Assembly (NCBI GenBank): GCA_001305115.1 | Contig: BCAA01000013.1 | Location: 18,783 to 82,782 of the forward strand | Source of the DNA: Clostridia bacterium UC5.1-1E11 | GTDB taxonomy: Bacteria; Bacillota; Clostridia; Oscillospirales; Acutalibacteraceae | Length of the DNA stretch: 64,000 nt | Direction of reading: 5' to 3' | Part shown: positions 26,719 through 37,259 of the stretch, piece after piece | Numbering within the stretch: position 1 is the first letter of the stretch | Layout of the letters: each line of letters begins with the position of its first letter | Program-made: the position numbers and the translations under genes | The notes under the pieces: model-generated | The model's database searches: none | The model's input: the letters and a program-made list of their open reading frames with translations, nothing else | What the model was told of the DNA's origin: nothing

Positions 26719-27272
26719 GTGGCTTGGCTCTCTGGATGCAACAGGACTCATCGGACAGTGCCACCTGAAATCTCCTCCGGAATAAATCGAGAAGACCTTG
26801 CTGATAGGCAAGAAGAAATAGAAAAATCAAATGAATCTTCCTGCGTGACAACTACACAGAACGATTTAACCTCGTCAACCCCAGCTATGTTCTCAGAGAG
26901 CGAAACCAATTCAAAGGAGGTATCACAGATGAGAATTCAAGTGCAGAATAGTGAGACGATCCTTGTATACGAATTAAATGACAGTGTTGCTGCAAAGGAA
27001 CTGTACGAACACCCCCATTAACATGGGAAGTCAGCGACTTTAGTACCAATGAAAAAGTCTTCTGCCCTCCAGAGGCGCTGGATGTCTGCGATGCGCCCTT
27101 AGCAAATGCGGATACTGGTAGTTTGTACTATTACGCGCCTTGGAAGGACGTTGTCATGTTTTATGATTATTTTGGTGAGGGCAACCAATTGTACGAACTG
27201 GGCCAAGCAATTCCTGGAAAAGACAGCATCGAAAAATTAGCGGGAGTCATTACAGTCACCGCAGCAGAATGA
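26719..27272 (+). pseudogene. Cyclophilin-like fold protein, frameshifted
   Basis: The second half reads LTWEVSDFSTNEKVFCPPEAL, then an APWKDVVMFYDYFGEGNQLYELG segment and ITVTAAE. This matches the small cyclophilin-like (Cyclophil_like2) proteins often encoded beside flavodoxins in Clostridia. The frame beginning around 26719 stops at 27021, because one base is missing in the CACCCCCAT stretch near 27007. The upstream part has a Ser/Thr-rich linker but no intact signal peptide, so the 5' end also looks damaged. First gene downstream of the LysR-divergent promoter. Function unknown. Confidence 0.65.
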
Positions 27273-27289
27273 TCGAATAGGAGGTCCTT

Positions 27290-28153
<864 letters not shown>

Positions 28154-28340
28154 GATGAGAGGTTATAGAGAAAGGTTTTTATAGAGATCAAAAATCTACA
28201 CCAAAACGCCCTTCAACACAGACAACCTCAGTCTTTTCTTCTGCTGTCCATGAAGAATTCACGGCGGAAATGAAGCATTAATAAAAATGTCCGTGATGCA
28301 TGTAGATTCAAACAACTACAAATGAGCTTGGAGGCCCTAT

Positions 28341-29210
28341 ATGAGACTCATTGAACACCACACCTTCGATATGGAACGTGCGCTCTATGGCGAAGAACAA
28401 CTCTATCTGAAAAACTGTACATTCGATGGACCTATGGATGGAGAAAGTGCGCTAAAGGAATGCCATGATGTTAAAATTCAAAGTTGCTTTTTCAACCTTC
28501 GATATCCATTTTGGCATAATCATAACCTTAAAATCCGAGATACCGAGTTGACCTCCTTCTGTCGGGCTGCCCTTTGGTATTCTGACCACATGGAGATTGT
28601 AGGATGCAAGTTGCACGGAATCAAGGCTCTGCGGGAATGCCACGATGTTGTTCTGGCTAACTGCGATATCCTCTCTGCCGAATTTGGATGGTCCGTACAA
28701 AATCTTGAAATGCACCATTGTACCGTTGCAAGCGAATATTTTATGTTGCGGGCGGAGTCATTGCACTTTTCCGAGGTACAGCTGAAAGGAAAATATGCCT
28801 TTCAATACACGCAAAATGTAATCATCGAAAACAGTATATTGGACACCAAAGACGCCTTCTGGCACTCACAAAATGTAACGATAAAGAACAGCGTGTTAAA
28901 AGGTGAATATCTGGCATGGTATTCCGAAGGTCTTACACTCATCAACTGTAAGATAATAGGTACCCAGCCTTTCTGCTATTGTAAAAAACTGACTCTGGAT
29001 CATTGTGAGATGTACCATACCGATCTATGTTTTGAAAAATCCGAAGTAAATGCGACTATTATAACACCAGTTGTCAGCATAAAAAATCCATTATCCGGTA
29101 CAATTTATGTCCCATCTATCGGCGAGGTAATCCTAAACGACACATATGCAAAGGGAAATATCGTAGTTTCCTGCGGACAAAAACGCCGAAATAAGCGCTT
29201 GAAAAAATAG
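28341..29210 (+). CDS. DUF3737 beta-helix protein
   Basis: 289 residues with regularly spaced short repeats such as LYLKNCTFDG, ALKECHDVKIQSC, ALRECHDVVLANC, FWHSQNVTIKNS and LAWYSEGLTLINC, forming a right-handed beta-helix. DUF3737 proteins are common in gut Clostridia and their function is unknown. Start ATG 28341 with TTGGAGG upstream. 15 bases before the alpha/beta hydrolase gene, so in the same operon. Confidence 0.85.
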   Translation: MRLIEHHTFDMERALYGEEQLYLKNCTFDGPMDGESALKECHDVKIQSCFFNLRYPFWHNHNLKIRDTELTSFCRAALWYSDHMEIVGCKLHGIKALRECHDVVLANCDILSAEFGWSVQNLEMHHCTVASEYFMLRAESLHFSEVQLKGKYAFQYTQNVIIENSILDTKDAFWHSQNVTIKNSVLKGEYLAWYSEGLTLINCKIIGTQPFCYCKKLTLDHCEMYHTDLCFEKSEVNATIITPVVSIKNPLSGTIYVPSIGEVILNDTYAKGNIVVSCGQKRRNKRLKK

Positions 29211-29225
29211 AAAAGGAGCATCCGT

Positions 29226-30185
29226 ATGAGCGATTACATCTGTGCACTAAATGAAACGATTAAAAGGGTACATGTCCGTTACCCCAACCGTTATGGATTG
29301 ATGATTGCGGGTGATTTATATTCAGCAAAGTCTCTCGACCAGTCTCACGTGCACCCTGCAGTCATTGTGGGCGCCCCCTATGGCGGTGTGAAGGAACAGG
29401 GACCCTGTGTCTACGCCAATGAGCTTGCACAACGCGGATACATAGTCCTGACCTTTGATCCCTGCTATATGGGAGAAAGTGAAGGGGAACCACGTCATAT
29501 TTCCTCGCCAGAACTATTTACAGAGAATTTTAGCGCCGGTGTGGACTATCTTGGATTGCAACCGTTTGTCGACCGGAAACGCATCGCCGTCCTCGGAATC
29601 TGTGGTAGCGGCGGTTTCGCTTTATCCGCCGCGCAAGTGGATACGCGTATCAAGGCGGTTATCACCGCAAGTCTGTATGATATGAGTGCTGTAGCCAGAC
29701 TGGGACAATCACCTGAACAAATATTAGAGATCAAAAACACACTTGCTGCACAACGGTGGAAGGATGCTGAGAATGGATATACGCCCGAGTATATTCCTAC
29801 ATTCCCGGAAAGGCCGCTTGACACCGTTCCCGCCGATGTGGATGTGCAAAACGCCGAGTGGTTCCGTTTTTATGCGGTGAAGCGTGGGCATCACGAGCGA
29901 GCAAGAGGCGGTTTCACCACAACCAGCAACATTCCCTTCCTGAATTATAACTTGCTTTCCCATCTTGACGAGATTTCTCCCCGTCCCATACTCTTCCTCG
30001 TCGGAGATCGAGCGCATTCCAAATCATTCAGCGAAACGGTCTATGCCCAGGCGAAAGAGCCAAAGGAATTATATGTCGTGAGGGACGCCGAACATATCGA
30101 TCTATACGACCGTATGGATCGCATCCCTTTTGATAAAATTGATACATTTTTTGAAAATGGCCTATCAAAAGGAGGGGCTTTATGA
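29226..30185 (+). CDS. Alpha/beta hydrolase (YcjY/dienelactone hydrolase-like)
   Basis: 319 residues. LTFDPCYMGES near the oxyanion region, nucleophile elbow LGICGSGGFALSAAQ with the Ser in C-G-S-G-G, and a C-terminal DAEHIDLYD that supplies the His. Such enzymes hydrolyse esters or lactones, and the substrate cannot be deduced. AAAAGGAG upstream of ATG 29226. The stop overlaps the next start (ATGA), so it is co-translated with the flavoprotein gene. Confidence 0.82.
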   Translation: MSDYICALNETIKRVHVRYPNRYGLMIAGDLYSAKSLDQSHVHPAVIVGAPYGGVKEQGPCVYANELAQRGYIVLTFDPCYMGESEGEPRHISSPELFTENFSAGVDYLGLQPFVDRKRIAVLGICGSGGFALSAAQVDTRIKAVITASLYDMSAVARLGQSPEQILEIKNTLAAQRWKDAENGYTPEYIPTFPERPLDTVPADVDVQNAEWFRFYAVKRGHHERARGGFTTTSNIPFLNYNLLSHLDEISPRPILFLVGDRAHSKSFSETVYAQAKEPKELYVVRDAEHIDLYDRMDRIPFDKIDTFFENGLSKGGAL

Positions 30186-30721
30186 ATAAAAACGTGTTAG
30201 TAGTGTCGTCGAGTCTTCGAAGCCATAGCAATTCCGAGCGCTTAGCGGACGAATTCGTCCGTGGTGTACAGGAAAGTGGAAACTATGCTGAACACATTTC
30301 TCTCCGTGATAAAACCATTCATTTTTGTAAAGGATGTCTCACCTGCCAGGAATCGCAAAGATGTGTTATCCATGATGATGCAGATATGATTGTGCAAAAA
30401 ATGCGTACCGCTGATGTTATTGTGTTTGCTACCCCTATCTATTACTACGAAATGTCTGGTCAGATGAAAACCCTATTGGACCGCGCCAATCCCCTCTTTT
30501 TCTCCAACTACTCCTTCCGGGATATTTACTTGCTGGCCGCTGCAGCGGAGGAAGACATACATGCTATAGATGGCGCTATTGCTGGGTTACGCGGTTGGAT
30601 CTCCTGCTTTCCCAAAGCACATTTGGCTGGAACTATTTTGGGCAATGGAGTCGATGCAGCAGGGACTATTGAAGGTCACTCCGCTCTACAAGAGGCTTAT
30701 GAAATGGGGAAAGCGATATAA
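30182..30721 (+). CDS. NAD(P)H-dependent FMN oxidoreductase (flavodoxin-like)
   Basis: 179 residues. The FMN phosphate loop is SSSLRSHSNSERLADEFVRG at the N-terminus. KGCLTCQESQRC is a cysteine pair seen in iron-sulfur flavoprotein-like or multimeric flavodoxin families, and ATPIYYYEMSGQMKTLLDRANPL is the usual flavin-contact segment. It probably reduces a quinone or flavin acceptor in the cytoplasm. Overlaps the hydrolase gene by 4 bases. Confidence 0.88.
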   Translation: MNKNVLVVSSSLRSHSNSERLADEFVRGVQESGNYAEHISLRDKTIHFCKGCLTCQESQRCVIHDDADMIVQKMRTADVIVFATPIYYYEMSGQMKTLLDRANPLFFSNYSFRDIYLLAAAAEEDIHAIDGAIAGLRGWISCFPKAHLAGTILGNGVDAAGTIEGHSALQEAYEMGKAI

Positions 30722-30740
30722 TTGGGGCAGGAGGCAATAT

Positions 30741-30968
30741 ATGGCAGAAGCATCCGATACATGGGGAATTTTCTACCAAAATTTAATAGACGCTGGGTGC
30801 GATCAAGAGATGGTCAGGCAGTGCGTAATTTTGGCAAAGGCAGCAGAAAAAGCCGATCTTCTCCAGCTCCTCTCCAAACATCGCTCTATTCTATTACGGG
30901 CTGTACACGAAAACCAAAAGCGGATCGACCACCTGGACTTTTTAATTTATCAAATGAGCAAGAGGTGA
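30741..30968 (+). CDS. Small helical protein between two flavoprotein genes
   Basis: 75 residues from ATG 30741 with AGGAGG 8 bases upstream. Mostly helical (IDAGCDQEMVRQCVILAKAAEKADLLQLLSKHR). Ends 6 bases before the flavodoxin lipoprotein start. No recognised domain. Position and spacing show it is a genuine gene of the operon. Confidence 0.75.
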   Translation: MAEASDTWGIFYQNLIDAGCDQEMVRQCVILAKAAEKADLLQLLSKHRSILLRAVHENQKRIDHLDFLIYQMSKR

Positions 30969-30974
30969 ATTCTA

Positions 30975-31658
30975 TTGAGATCTATCAAATTTGTCTTCAG
31001 TATTGTCTGTAGTCTAGGTCTGATTTTCATATGTACTGCTTGTGGAATTCATTTAAAGAGCCAAGAACAGGGTGTTGTCACAGGGGTATCCCAAGTAACC
31101 TCATCCCATTCACTTTCAGAAAAAGGACCGGACTCTCCACGAACAGAAACAGATCATGCCATTCCCTCTGATAGAAAAAACAAAGCTCTGGTTGCTTATT
31201 TCTCCTGTACAGGTCATACCGAGATTTTTGCGAAATATATAGCAGAACTCTTCCCTGCAGATCTATATGAGATTGTTCCCGCAACTCCCTATACAGAGAT
31301 TGACCTAGATTATAGTAATCAAGATAGCCGCACCAGTATAGAGCAAAATGACCCTGCCTCTCGTCCTGAAATTGCAGGAACTGTAGACCAAATGGGTGAA
31401 TATGACATCATTTTTCTTGGTTATCCCATCTGGTGGGGGCAAGCCCCTAAAATTATCTATACCTTTTTGGAGAGTTATTCTTTTTCTGGAAAGACCATTG
31501 TACCATTTTGTACCTCTGGAAGCAGCGAAATTGGCTCTAGCGTTGAAAATCTTCACGATCTGGTCTCAGAAGATGTTACATGGTTCTCCGGAACAAGGTT
31601 AGACAGCACGATGTCAAAAGAAGCATTGGCCGAGTGGGTGGACACCCTCGACTGGTGA
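30975..31658 (+). CDS. Flavodoxin-like lipoprotein
   Basis: 227 residues from TTG 30975 (GAGGTG upstream). Lipoprotein signal with Cys at FICTAC, then a linker and a Flavodoxin_4-type domain: LVAYFSCTGHTEIFAKYIAE binds FMN phosphate and IFLGYPIWWGQAPKIIYTFLE contacts the flavin. Membrane-anchored flavodoxins carry electrons outside the cytoplasm or at the membrane. Last intact gene of the LysR-linked island. Confidence 0.87.
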   Translation: MRSIKFVFSIVCSLGLIFICTACGIHLKSQEQGVVTGVSQVTSSHSLSEKGPDSPRTETDHAIPSDRKNKALVAYFSCTGHTEIFAKYIAELFPADLYEIVPATPYTEIDLDYSNQDSRTSIEQNDPASRPEIAGTVDQMGEYDIIFLGYPIWWGQAPKIIYTFLESYSFSGKTIVPFCTSGSSEIGSSVENLHDLVSEDVTWFSGTRLDSTMSKEALAEWVDTLDW

Positions 31659-31685
31659 AGAAAAAAAGCATCGGCAATCCCTCTT

Positions 31686-32403
31686 ATAAAATGCAGCCGA
31701 CGACCATCCAAAATTCGTGGCGTTGAGCCGGTCTCCCGTTTTCGGATTGTAGTTTTCGTTAATCGGCTCACCTCCCAGCAGCCCTTTTGCATGGTCAAAC
31801 AGACGGTAAGCGGATGCAACCGCTTCTTCATCTCTGCCGTAATTGTGCATTGCTTCAACGGCAAACATCGCCTGTTCCATCCAGACCGGGCTTCTCCAAT
31901 AACTGGTTGGGCTGTACTTTGGATGATCCCTGTCCGCTCACCTGGAAGGACTCCGGATCTCTTGTACCGTTCTCTGGAATGGGGTCATACCGCCCATTGT
32001 TGTTGCGGCATATCGTTTTAAAATGCTCATTATCATCCGATACCTGAATTTCGTATTTTTTAGCCTAAGTGCCCGTACGGCTGAATTCCGATTGTCCTTC
32101 CCACAAGATCTCAATTATGCTCAAGTCATACACTGCCCCCAGGTCAACGTTCAGCCATGCGTGGTTCATCTGCTCAGAAGTCATTCCTCGCCATTCGTTT
32201 GCCCACCTGGTCTCTTCATCCCCGTCGATTGCATAGGTAGCAACACGATGAACTCCATTATCATCCTGTTCACTACTTGCAAAGGTGTTGATTGATTGGA
32301 TTTGTTTTGGTTCGTTATCTGCGACACCGTATGCCTGAATGGATGGAACATACGATGCCATCATTGCAATTGCGGGTAATGTAGATACTTTTTTCCCTTT
32401 CAT
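31686..32403 (-). pseudogene. Remnant of a secreted glycoside hydrolase with F5/8 (CBM32-like) domain
   Basis: Start ATG 32403 with GGAGG. Signal peptide and an F5/8 type C carbohydrate-binding domain (SEQDDNGVHRVATYAIDGD, HAWLNVDLGAVYDLSIIEI). An in-frame TAG near 32065 is followed by a continuing KKYEIQVSDDNEHFKTI frame. The sequence then jumps directly to a fragment reading SYWRSPVWMEQAMFAVEAM and LNATNFGWSSAAFY, the end of a GH63-like (alpha/alpha toroid) hydrolase. The catalytic middle is deleted, so the gene is dead. Convergent with the flavodoxin gene. Confidence 0.75.
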
Positions 32404-32934
32404 CTTGAACAACCTCCTCCACTTTCTCAAAAATTTATTTGCGACCTTTAATAAAACCTCCTCCCTCTTGCGTTGAATTTTCGTTGGTTACCGCAGAACA
32501 AGCATATTACATAATTTTTATCATCATTAAATTAATATATGGATTCGCTTTATATCACCATTGCAAAATAGTGATATTTCCTATGAATCATGTCGACGTT
32601 ATTCTATATTAAGCCAAAGAAAAGTCCATCGAAGAATAACCAAATAAGACATGCAAAATTTCTGGGCGGGTGATACAAATCATTATGTCTGTCCCGCCTC
32701 CATCGTGCTCTAGATTGTGTGATCTCTTCTCAAAGCAAAAACGGAACTTGATGATTGCCACCATTGGATGTATGATAAAAAGGCAAAAGGGCGTCTTGTC
32801 TGGAACGTAGCCAACGTTATCAGGCTCGTCTATTTCTGAAAAGGCGCTGGAATAGCGTGAAGAAAATATCAATAGAAATATTCTGGTGGGCGGGAATATC
32901 TGCCCCTTTCATTTTAGAAAAGAGGGATTTCACG
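32404..32934. other. AT-rich intergenic region, no gene recognised
   Basis: About 530 bases. An 87-codon minus-strand frame (32609-32872) has no ribosome binding site and no familiar motif. I do not call it. Confidence 0.4.
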
Positions 32935-33434
32935 ATGAATTACAAAGAAGCCGCCACTTATTGGGAACAAAAGGATGCACAGGCCATCCAGATGGAACGG
33001 TCATCCCTTCTGAAAAAGATGGAAGCTTTTATTTTAGCACATAATACCTGTGCTTTGGCCTGTGGGAACGGCGATTTTGTCCGCTGTACGCCAATTGAGT
33101 ATACCTATAAAGATCATACATTTTGGATGCTCTCTGAAGGCGGCTTAAAATTTCAGGCTTTAGAGGGCAATTCCAATGTTTGTCTTGCGATCTATGATGC
33201 CTATGAAGGCTTTGGAAAGCTTGGTGGTATGCAGGTCACGGGGAAAGCAGAACTTATTGAACCGTGGTCGGCTGAATACCTAGAGTTGCTTGCATTCAAA
33301 AAAATCAAAGCAGAAAACTTGAAAAAATGCCCCATGTCCTGTACCTCATCAAAATCATTCCTTCCCGCATCGATTTTTTGTGGTCAGGGTTTAAAAAAGA
33401 GGGATACGACTCCAGACAACACCTCATCTTTTAA
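32935..33434 (+). CDS. Pyridoxamine 5'-phosphate oxidase-fold (FMN-binding) protein (frameshifted)
   Basis: Composite 166 residues. ATG 32935 follows AAGAGGGA. A split-barrel flavin reductase-like sequence: ALACGNGDFVRCTPIEYTY, FWMLSEGGLKFQALEGN, VCLAIYDAY and GMQVTGKAELIE. At the A6 run 33322-33327 one more A restores the C-terminus, which reads MPHVLYLIKIIPSRIDFLWSGF and ends at 33434. The uncorrected frame ends in unrelated residues. Members bind FMN or heme, and the substrate is unknown. Confidence 0.78.
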
Positions 33435-33535
33435 CAGATAACCACAGCTTTAACAATCGTTATATGTTGCCCATCATCTCTATTTAATTTGATAAAGTTG
33501 TCGTTTTGCCATCCCATGGAAAGAAGGTCCCAAAC

Positions 33536-34486
33536 ATGATCCTCAGTGCCAGCCGTCGAACCGATCTTCCAAACTACTATGTAAATTGGTTGATTCACCG
33601 GCTCCAAGAGGGCTTTGTCCTCGTTCGAAACCCGATGAATCCCCACCAAATCAGCCGGATTCCTCTATCCCCATCGGTGGTGGATTGCATTGTGTTTTGG
33701 ACCAAAAATCCGGAAAATATGTTGTCCCGTCTGGGAGATCTTTCTGCATACCCCTACTATTTCCAGTTTACACTGACCAGCTATGGCCGGGATATCGAAC
33801 CATACCTACCCAACAAAAAAGATTGTTTGATTCCTGTCTTTCAATCGCTCGCTGCTCGCATTGGGAAGGACCGAATGGTTTGGCGGTACGATCCCATTCT
33901 TTTAAATATGCGGTATACAGTCTCTTATCACCTGGACGCTTTTGCACAGATTGCAGAGCGTCTGCGCGGATGTACCGAAAAAGTTGTTATCAGCTTTGTT
34001 GACTTGTATAGCAAAACACAACGCAATACAAGAGGGCTCTCTATAACGCCTCCGCAGGGGAAAGTCCTACTCAACATGGTTCAGCATCTGGTACGAATTG
34101 CAGCAAACAACGGTATGGTTGTGGAAACCTGTTCAGAAACAATCGACCTCCAAGATTTGGGCGTACAACATGGACACTGCATTGATGCGCGGCAAATCGA
34201 ACGCATCATTGGAGTTCCTCTCCGTGGAAAAAAGGACCGAAACCAACGCGTCACCTGCGGTTGTATGGAAAGCATCGATATTGGCGCATATCACACCTGT
34301 GGGAATGGCTGTAAATACTGCTATGCCAATTTCAGCCCACAGAAAGTGGCGGAAACAGTCCGCTTGTATAAAGAAACCTCCCCTCTGCTTTGTGGACAGA
34401 TCGGCCCAAAGGACCACATTATTGAGCGGAATGTCCAATCGTTCCGTGAAGAACAGTTGCGGTTTGACAGAGAGATGGATGGGTAA
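33536..34486 (+). CDS. DUF1848 iron-sulfur-type protein
   Basis: 316 residues from ATG 33536. MILSASRRTDLPNYY at the N-terminus and VVDCIVFWTKNPENML are typical of DUF1848. The C-terminal TCGCMESIDIG...CGNGCKYCYANFS supplies a cluster-binding cysteine set with a CxxxCxxC-like spacing reminiscent of radical-SAM-related proteins. Function is not established. Stands alone between pseudogenes. Confidence 0.85.
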   Translation: MILSASRRTDLPNYYVNWLIHRLQEGFVLVRNPMNPHQISRIPLSPSVVDCIVFWTKNPENMLSRLGDLSAYPYYFQFTLTSYGRDIEPYLPNKKDCLIPVFQSLAARIGKDRMVWRYDPILLNMRYTVSYHLDAFAQIAERLRGCTEKVVISFVDLYSKTQRNTRGLSITPPQGKVLLNMVQHLVRIAANNGMVVETCSETIDLQDLGVQHGHCIDARQIERIIGVPLRGKKDRNQRVTCGCMESIDIGAYHTCGNGCKYCYANFSPQKVAETVRLYKETSPLLCGQIGPKDHIIERNVQSFREEQLRFDREMDG

Positions 34487-34791
34487 AAGGTTTTTCTATT
34501 CAACAGATGTATAGGAAAAACATTTTTCTTTATTTTTCTACTTCTTAGGGCTTTTGCCCGATTTTGATAGGAAATTTTTTACAGGCCCTCTTTCCACTTT
34601 GTGAGATTTATAACTTTACATTTCAAAAAGCACCCGATCCAATAAGATCAAATAAAAATTTACTCCCATGCTTTTAGGAGGCTTTGATGTTTCGAACACA
34701 TCTTACAGAGCGTATTTTGGCTAAGAAAACCATCACGCACATGTTCTGAAAAATCTCGCTGCAAAGCGGGATAAAGAAAAGGAGAAACGAT
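34487..34791. other. Intergenic region, no gene seen
   Basis: About 300 AT-rich bases. Presumed promoter region of the decayed alcohol dehydrogenase. No convincing structure. Confidence 0.35.
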
Positions 34792-35938
34792 ATGGCAAAC
34801 CGTATTATGTTGAATCAAACCTCTTACCATGGAGCGGGGGCCATCCAGTAGATCATCAACGAAGCCAAGGCCCATGGCTTTCAGAAGGCATTTGTCTACA
34901 CCGATCCAGACCTGCTTCAGTTTCAAGTCACTACCAAAGTGACCAGCCTTTTGGACGAAGCCGGCCTATCCTATGAGATTTATGCAGACATCAAGGCAAA
35001 TCCGGCTAGTAAAAATGTTCAACACGGCGTGGAGGCCTTTAAAAAAGCCGGGGCAGACTACATCGATCGCAATTAGCGGCGGCTCCTCCATGGGATACAT
35101 CGAGGCCGTTGGCATCATTATCGCCAATCCTGAATGCGAAGACGTCCGCAGCTTGGAGGGAACCGCGCCTACCAAAAAGCCCTGTGTTCCGATTATTGCG
35201 GTTCCCACCACTTCTGGTACTGCCGCAGAAGTTACAATCAACTATGTTATCACGGACGTCGAGCGTAAGCGCAGGTTTGTCTGTGTAGATCCACACGATA
35301 TACCGGTCATCGCCGTGGTCGATCCGGAGATGATGGCCAGCATGCCCAAGGGACTGATTGCTTCCACAGGTATGGACGCCCACACACACGCCATCGAAGG
35401 CTACACCACCAAAGCTGCTTGGGAAATGACAGATATGTTCCACCTTAAAGCGATTAAGATCATCTTCCGTTCGCTGCGTGGCGCGGTGGAGAATACGAAA
35501 GAAGGCCTCGAAGGTATGGCGTTGGGACAGTATACCGCAGGCATGGGTTTCTCGAATGTTGGGCTAGGGATTGCCCCTTCCATGGCGCATACTTTGGGCG
35601 CAGTCTACGATACCCCGCACGGTGTCGCCTGCGCTATGATGCTTCCGATTGTAATGGAGTATAGCGCTGCATGTACGGGTGAAAAATATCGTGAGATCGC
35701 CCGGGCGATGGGAGTTGCCAATGTGGATGCCATGAGCCAGGAGGAATACCGCCAGGCTGCTGTGGAGGCGGTCCGAAAGCTCTCAGCGGATGTGGGAATT
35801 CCGTCCAAGCCTCCTGTACTGAAGGAAGAGGATCTTCCGTTTCTGGCTGAATCGGCCTATGCAGATGCTTGCCGGCCAGGACATTCAAAGGACACCAATG
35901 TGGAAGAACTGAAAGGCTTATTCCGTAAGTTGATGTAA
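34792..35938 (+). pseudogene. Iron-containing alcohol dehydrogenase (lactaldehyde reductase-like), inactivated
   Basis: ATG 34792 with GGAGAAACG upstream. The family is clear from VPTTSGTAAEVT, STGMDAHTHAIEGY, and MAHTLGAVYDTPHG, which carries metal-binding His. An in-frame TAG at 34849-34851 and a frameshift near 35062 break it. The nucleotide-binding motif that should read GGGSxxDxAK is changed to SGGSSMGYIEA, losing the Asp and Lys. The remaining frame from ~35068 is open to 35938. Relatives reduce lactaldehyde or other aldehydes with NADH. Confidence 0.82.
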
Positions 35939-36018
35939 AATACCTTGCAGGTTGCATGTGCTTTGTTTCTTCCCTGCTATCGCGAGGATTTTATCTTTCC
36001 AACATTTTATATTTTCTA

Positions 36019-36055
36019 AAAAAGAGAACCATGCACAGACGTGGTTCTCTTTTTG
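36019..36055 (+). terminator. Intrinsic terminator
   Basis: 15-bp stem, arms 36019-36033 and 36040-36054, one G-U pair, T5 tail, about 80 bases after the dehydrogenase remnant. Confidence 0.75.
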
Positions 36056-36078
36056 TAAACAAGCCATGTGCGTAGAAC

Positions 36079-36108
36079 TTGACAAATTTCGTCTGGGCGT
36101 GCTATAGT
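36079..36108 (+). promoter_or_regulatory. Promoter of the thiamine operon
   Basis: Perfect TTGACA at 36079-36084 and TATAGT at 36103-36108, 18-base spacer, directly upstream of the riboswitch. Confidence 0.75.
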
Positions 36109-36123
36109 AAATGAGTAAATGAA

Positions 36124-36250
36124 TAGGGGAGCTTATGAATAGGCTGAGAGGAAGTTTTTAACTTCGACCCATAACCTGATTTGGATAATGCCAACGTAGG
36201 GATACATCAGAATCCTACGGGGAATGCGATGGCATTTCCCGTTTTTCTGT
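36124..36250 (+). promoter_or_regulatory. TPP riboswitch (THI element) with terminator platform
   Basis: Conserved elements in order: ggggagc (36127), gctgagagg, acccataacctgatttgg, ataatgccaacgtagggata. It is followed by a terminator hairpin cggggaatgc/gcatttcccg (about 36218-36241) and TTTTTCT. The segment cctacg (36214-36220) can pair with cgtagg of the aptamer end, linking ligand binding to termination. Thiamine pyrophosphate would switch off the thiS-F-G-H-E operon. Confidence 0.93.
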
Positions 36251-36410
36251 GCATTCCAATCACGTGTGATTTACAAGCCCTCAGTGGCGAACAAATGAAT
36301 CGAAACAGTTGAGAGTGAACGAGAGTTCATGAAGGGGTACACCACCACGGGTGTATTTTTCGTGAACTCTTTTTTATTGTTCACAGCTGGTTTTCAGAAA
36401 GGAGTTATGT

Positions 36411-36608
36411 ATGATTCGAATCAACGGAACGCTGGTGGAGCTTACAGAAGGAATGACGCTCCAAACTTATCTGGACCAAAACCAATACCAGTCGTCCCGT
36501 GTAGCCGTCGAACGAAATGGGACCATTGTCCCCCGGGCACAATACGGGTCGATTCAGCTACAAGAGGATGATGAATTGGAAATTGTCGATTTTGTGGGAG
36601 GTGGCTGA
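36411..36608 (+). CDS. thiS: Sulfur carrier protein ThiS
   Basis: 65 residues, ubiquitin-like, ending in the obligatory Gly-Gly (DFVGGG) that is adenylated by ThiF and then thiocarboxylated. RBS AAAGGAG before ATG 36411. First gene after the TPP riboswitch. Stop and the ThiF start are separated by one base. Confidence 0.93.
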   Translation: MIRINGTLVELTEGMTLQTYLDQNQYQSSRVAVERNGTIVPRAQYGSIQLQEDDELEIVDFVGGG

Positions 36609-36609
36609 G

Positions 36610-37259
36610 GTGAAACCAAAAGCCGTGATACAACAAGCACAAATCGATGCTGCCCTGCGTGAACGGCATTCCCCGGCAGTCCAAAAAAGCTGGATACCGC
36701 CCGGGTTGCTATTGCGGGGCTTGGCGGGCTTGGTTCCCATGTTGCCTTTGCTTTAGCACGCATTGGCGTCGGGCATTTGCATCTCATTGATTTTGACCGC
36801 GTAGACATCGCCAATTTGAACCGGCAACAGTACCTTTTGCATCATGTGGGGATGTTTAAAACTGACGCATTAAAAGAAGAGTTACTGGACATTAATCCAT
36901 ACCTGGACATCCATACCGACTGTATCCATGTGACAGAAGAAAACCTTCTGGAACTCTTTGCGCAGGAGGACATCGTCTGCGAAGCTTTCGATTCTCCAGA
37001 GGCAAAGGCCATGCTAGTGAATGGAATCTTAGAATCTTTCTCGGATACTTTTCTGGTGGCGGCTTCCGGAATGGCTGGGTATGGAGACAGCAACCGTATC
37101 CAAACACGCAGAATTACCGACCACTTTTATCTCTGCGGAGACGGGAGCGCGGAACCAGGCCCGGGATACGGCTTGATGGCTCCCCGCGTGATACTCTGCG
37201 CAGCACACCAAGCCAATCTCATTGTGCAATATATCTGTAAAGCCCAAAAAGGAGAATGA
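36610..37259 (+). CDS. thiF: ThiS adenylyltransferase ThiF (frameshifted)
   Basis: GTG start 36610 with GGAGG inside the end of thiS. The A6 run at 36683-36688 lacks one A. With it, 216 residues read [36 protein letters not shown] and [12 protein letters not shown], the E1-like nucleotide-binding fold that activates the ThiS C-terminus. The short clostridial form lacks the CxxC zinc motif. Central gene of the thiazole synthesis operon, so a true loss would block thiamine synthesis. Confidence 0.88.

Noticed and set aside
32609..32872. 87-codon minus-strand frame
   Set aside because: No start signal and no recognisable motif.
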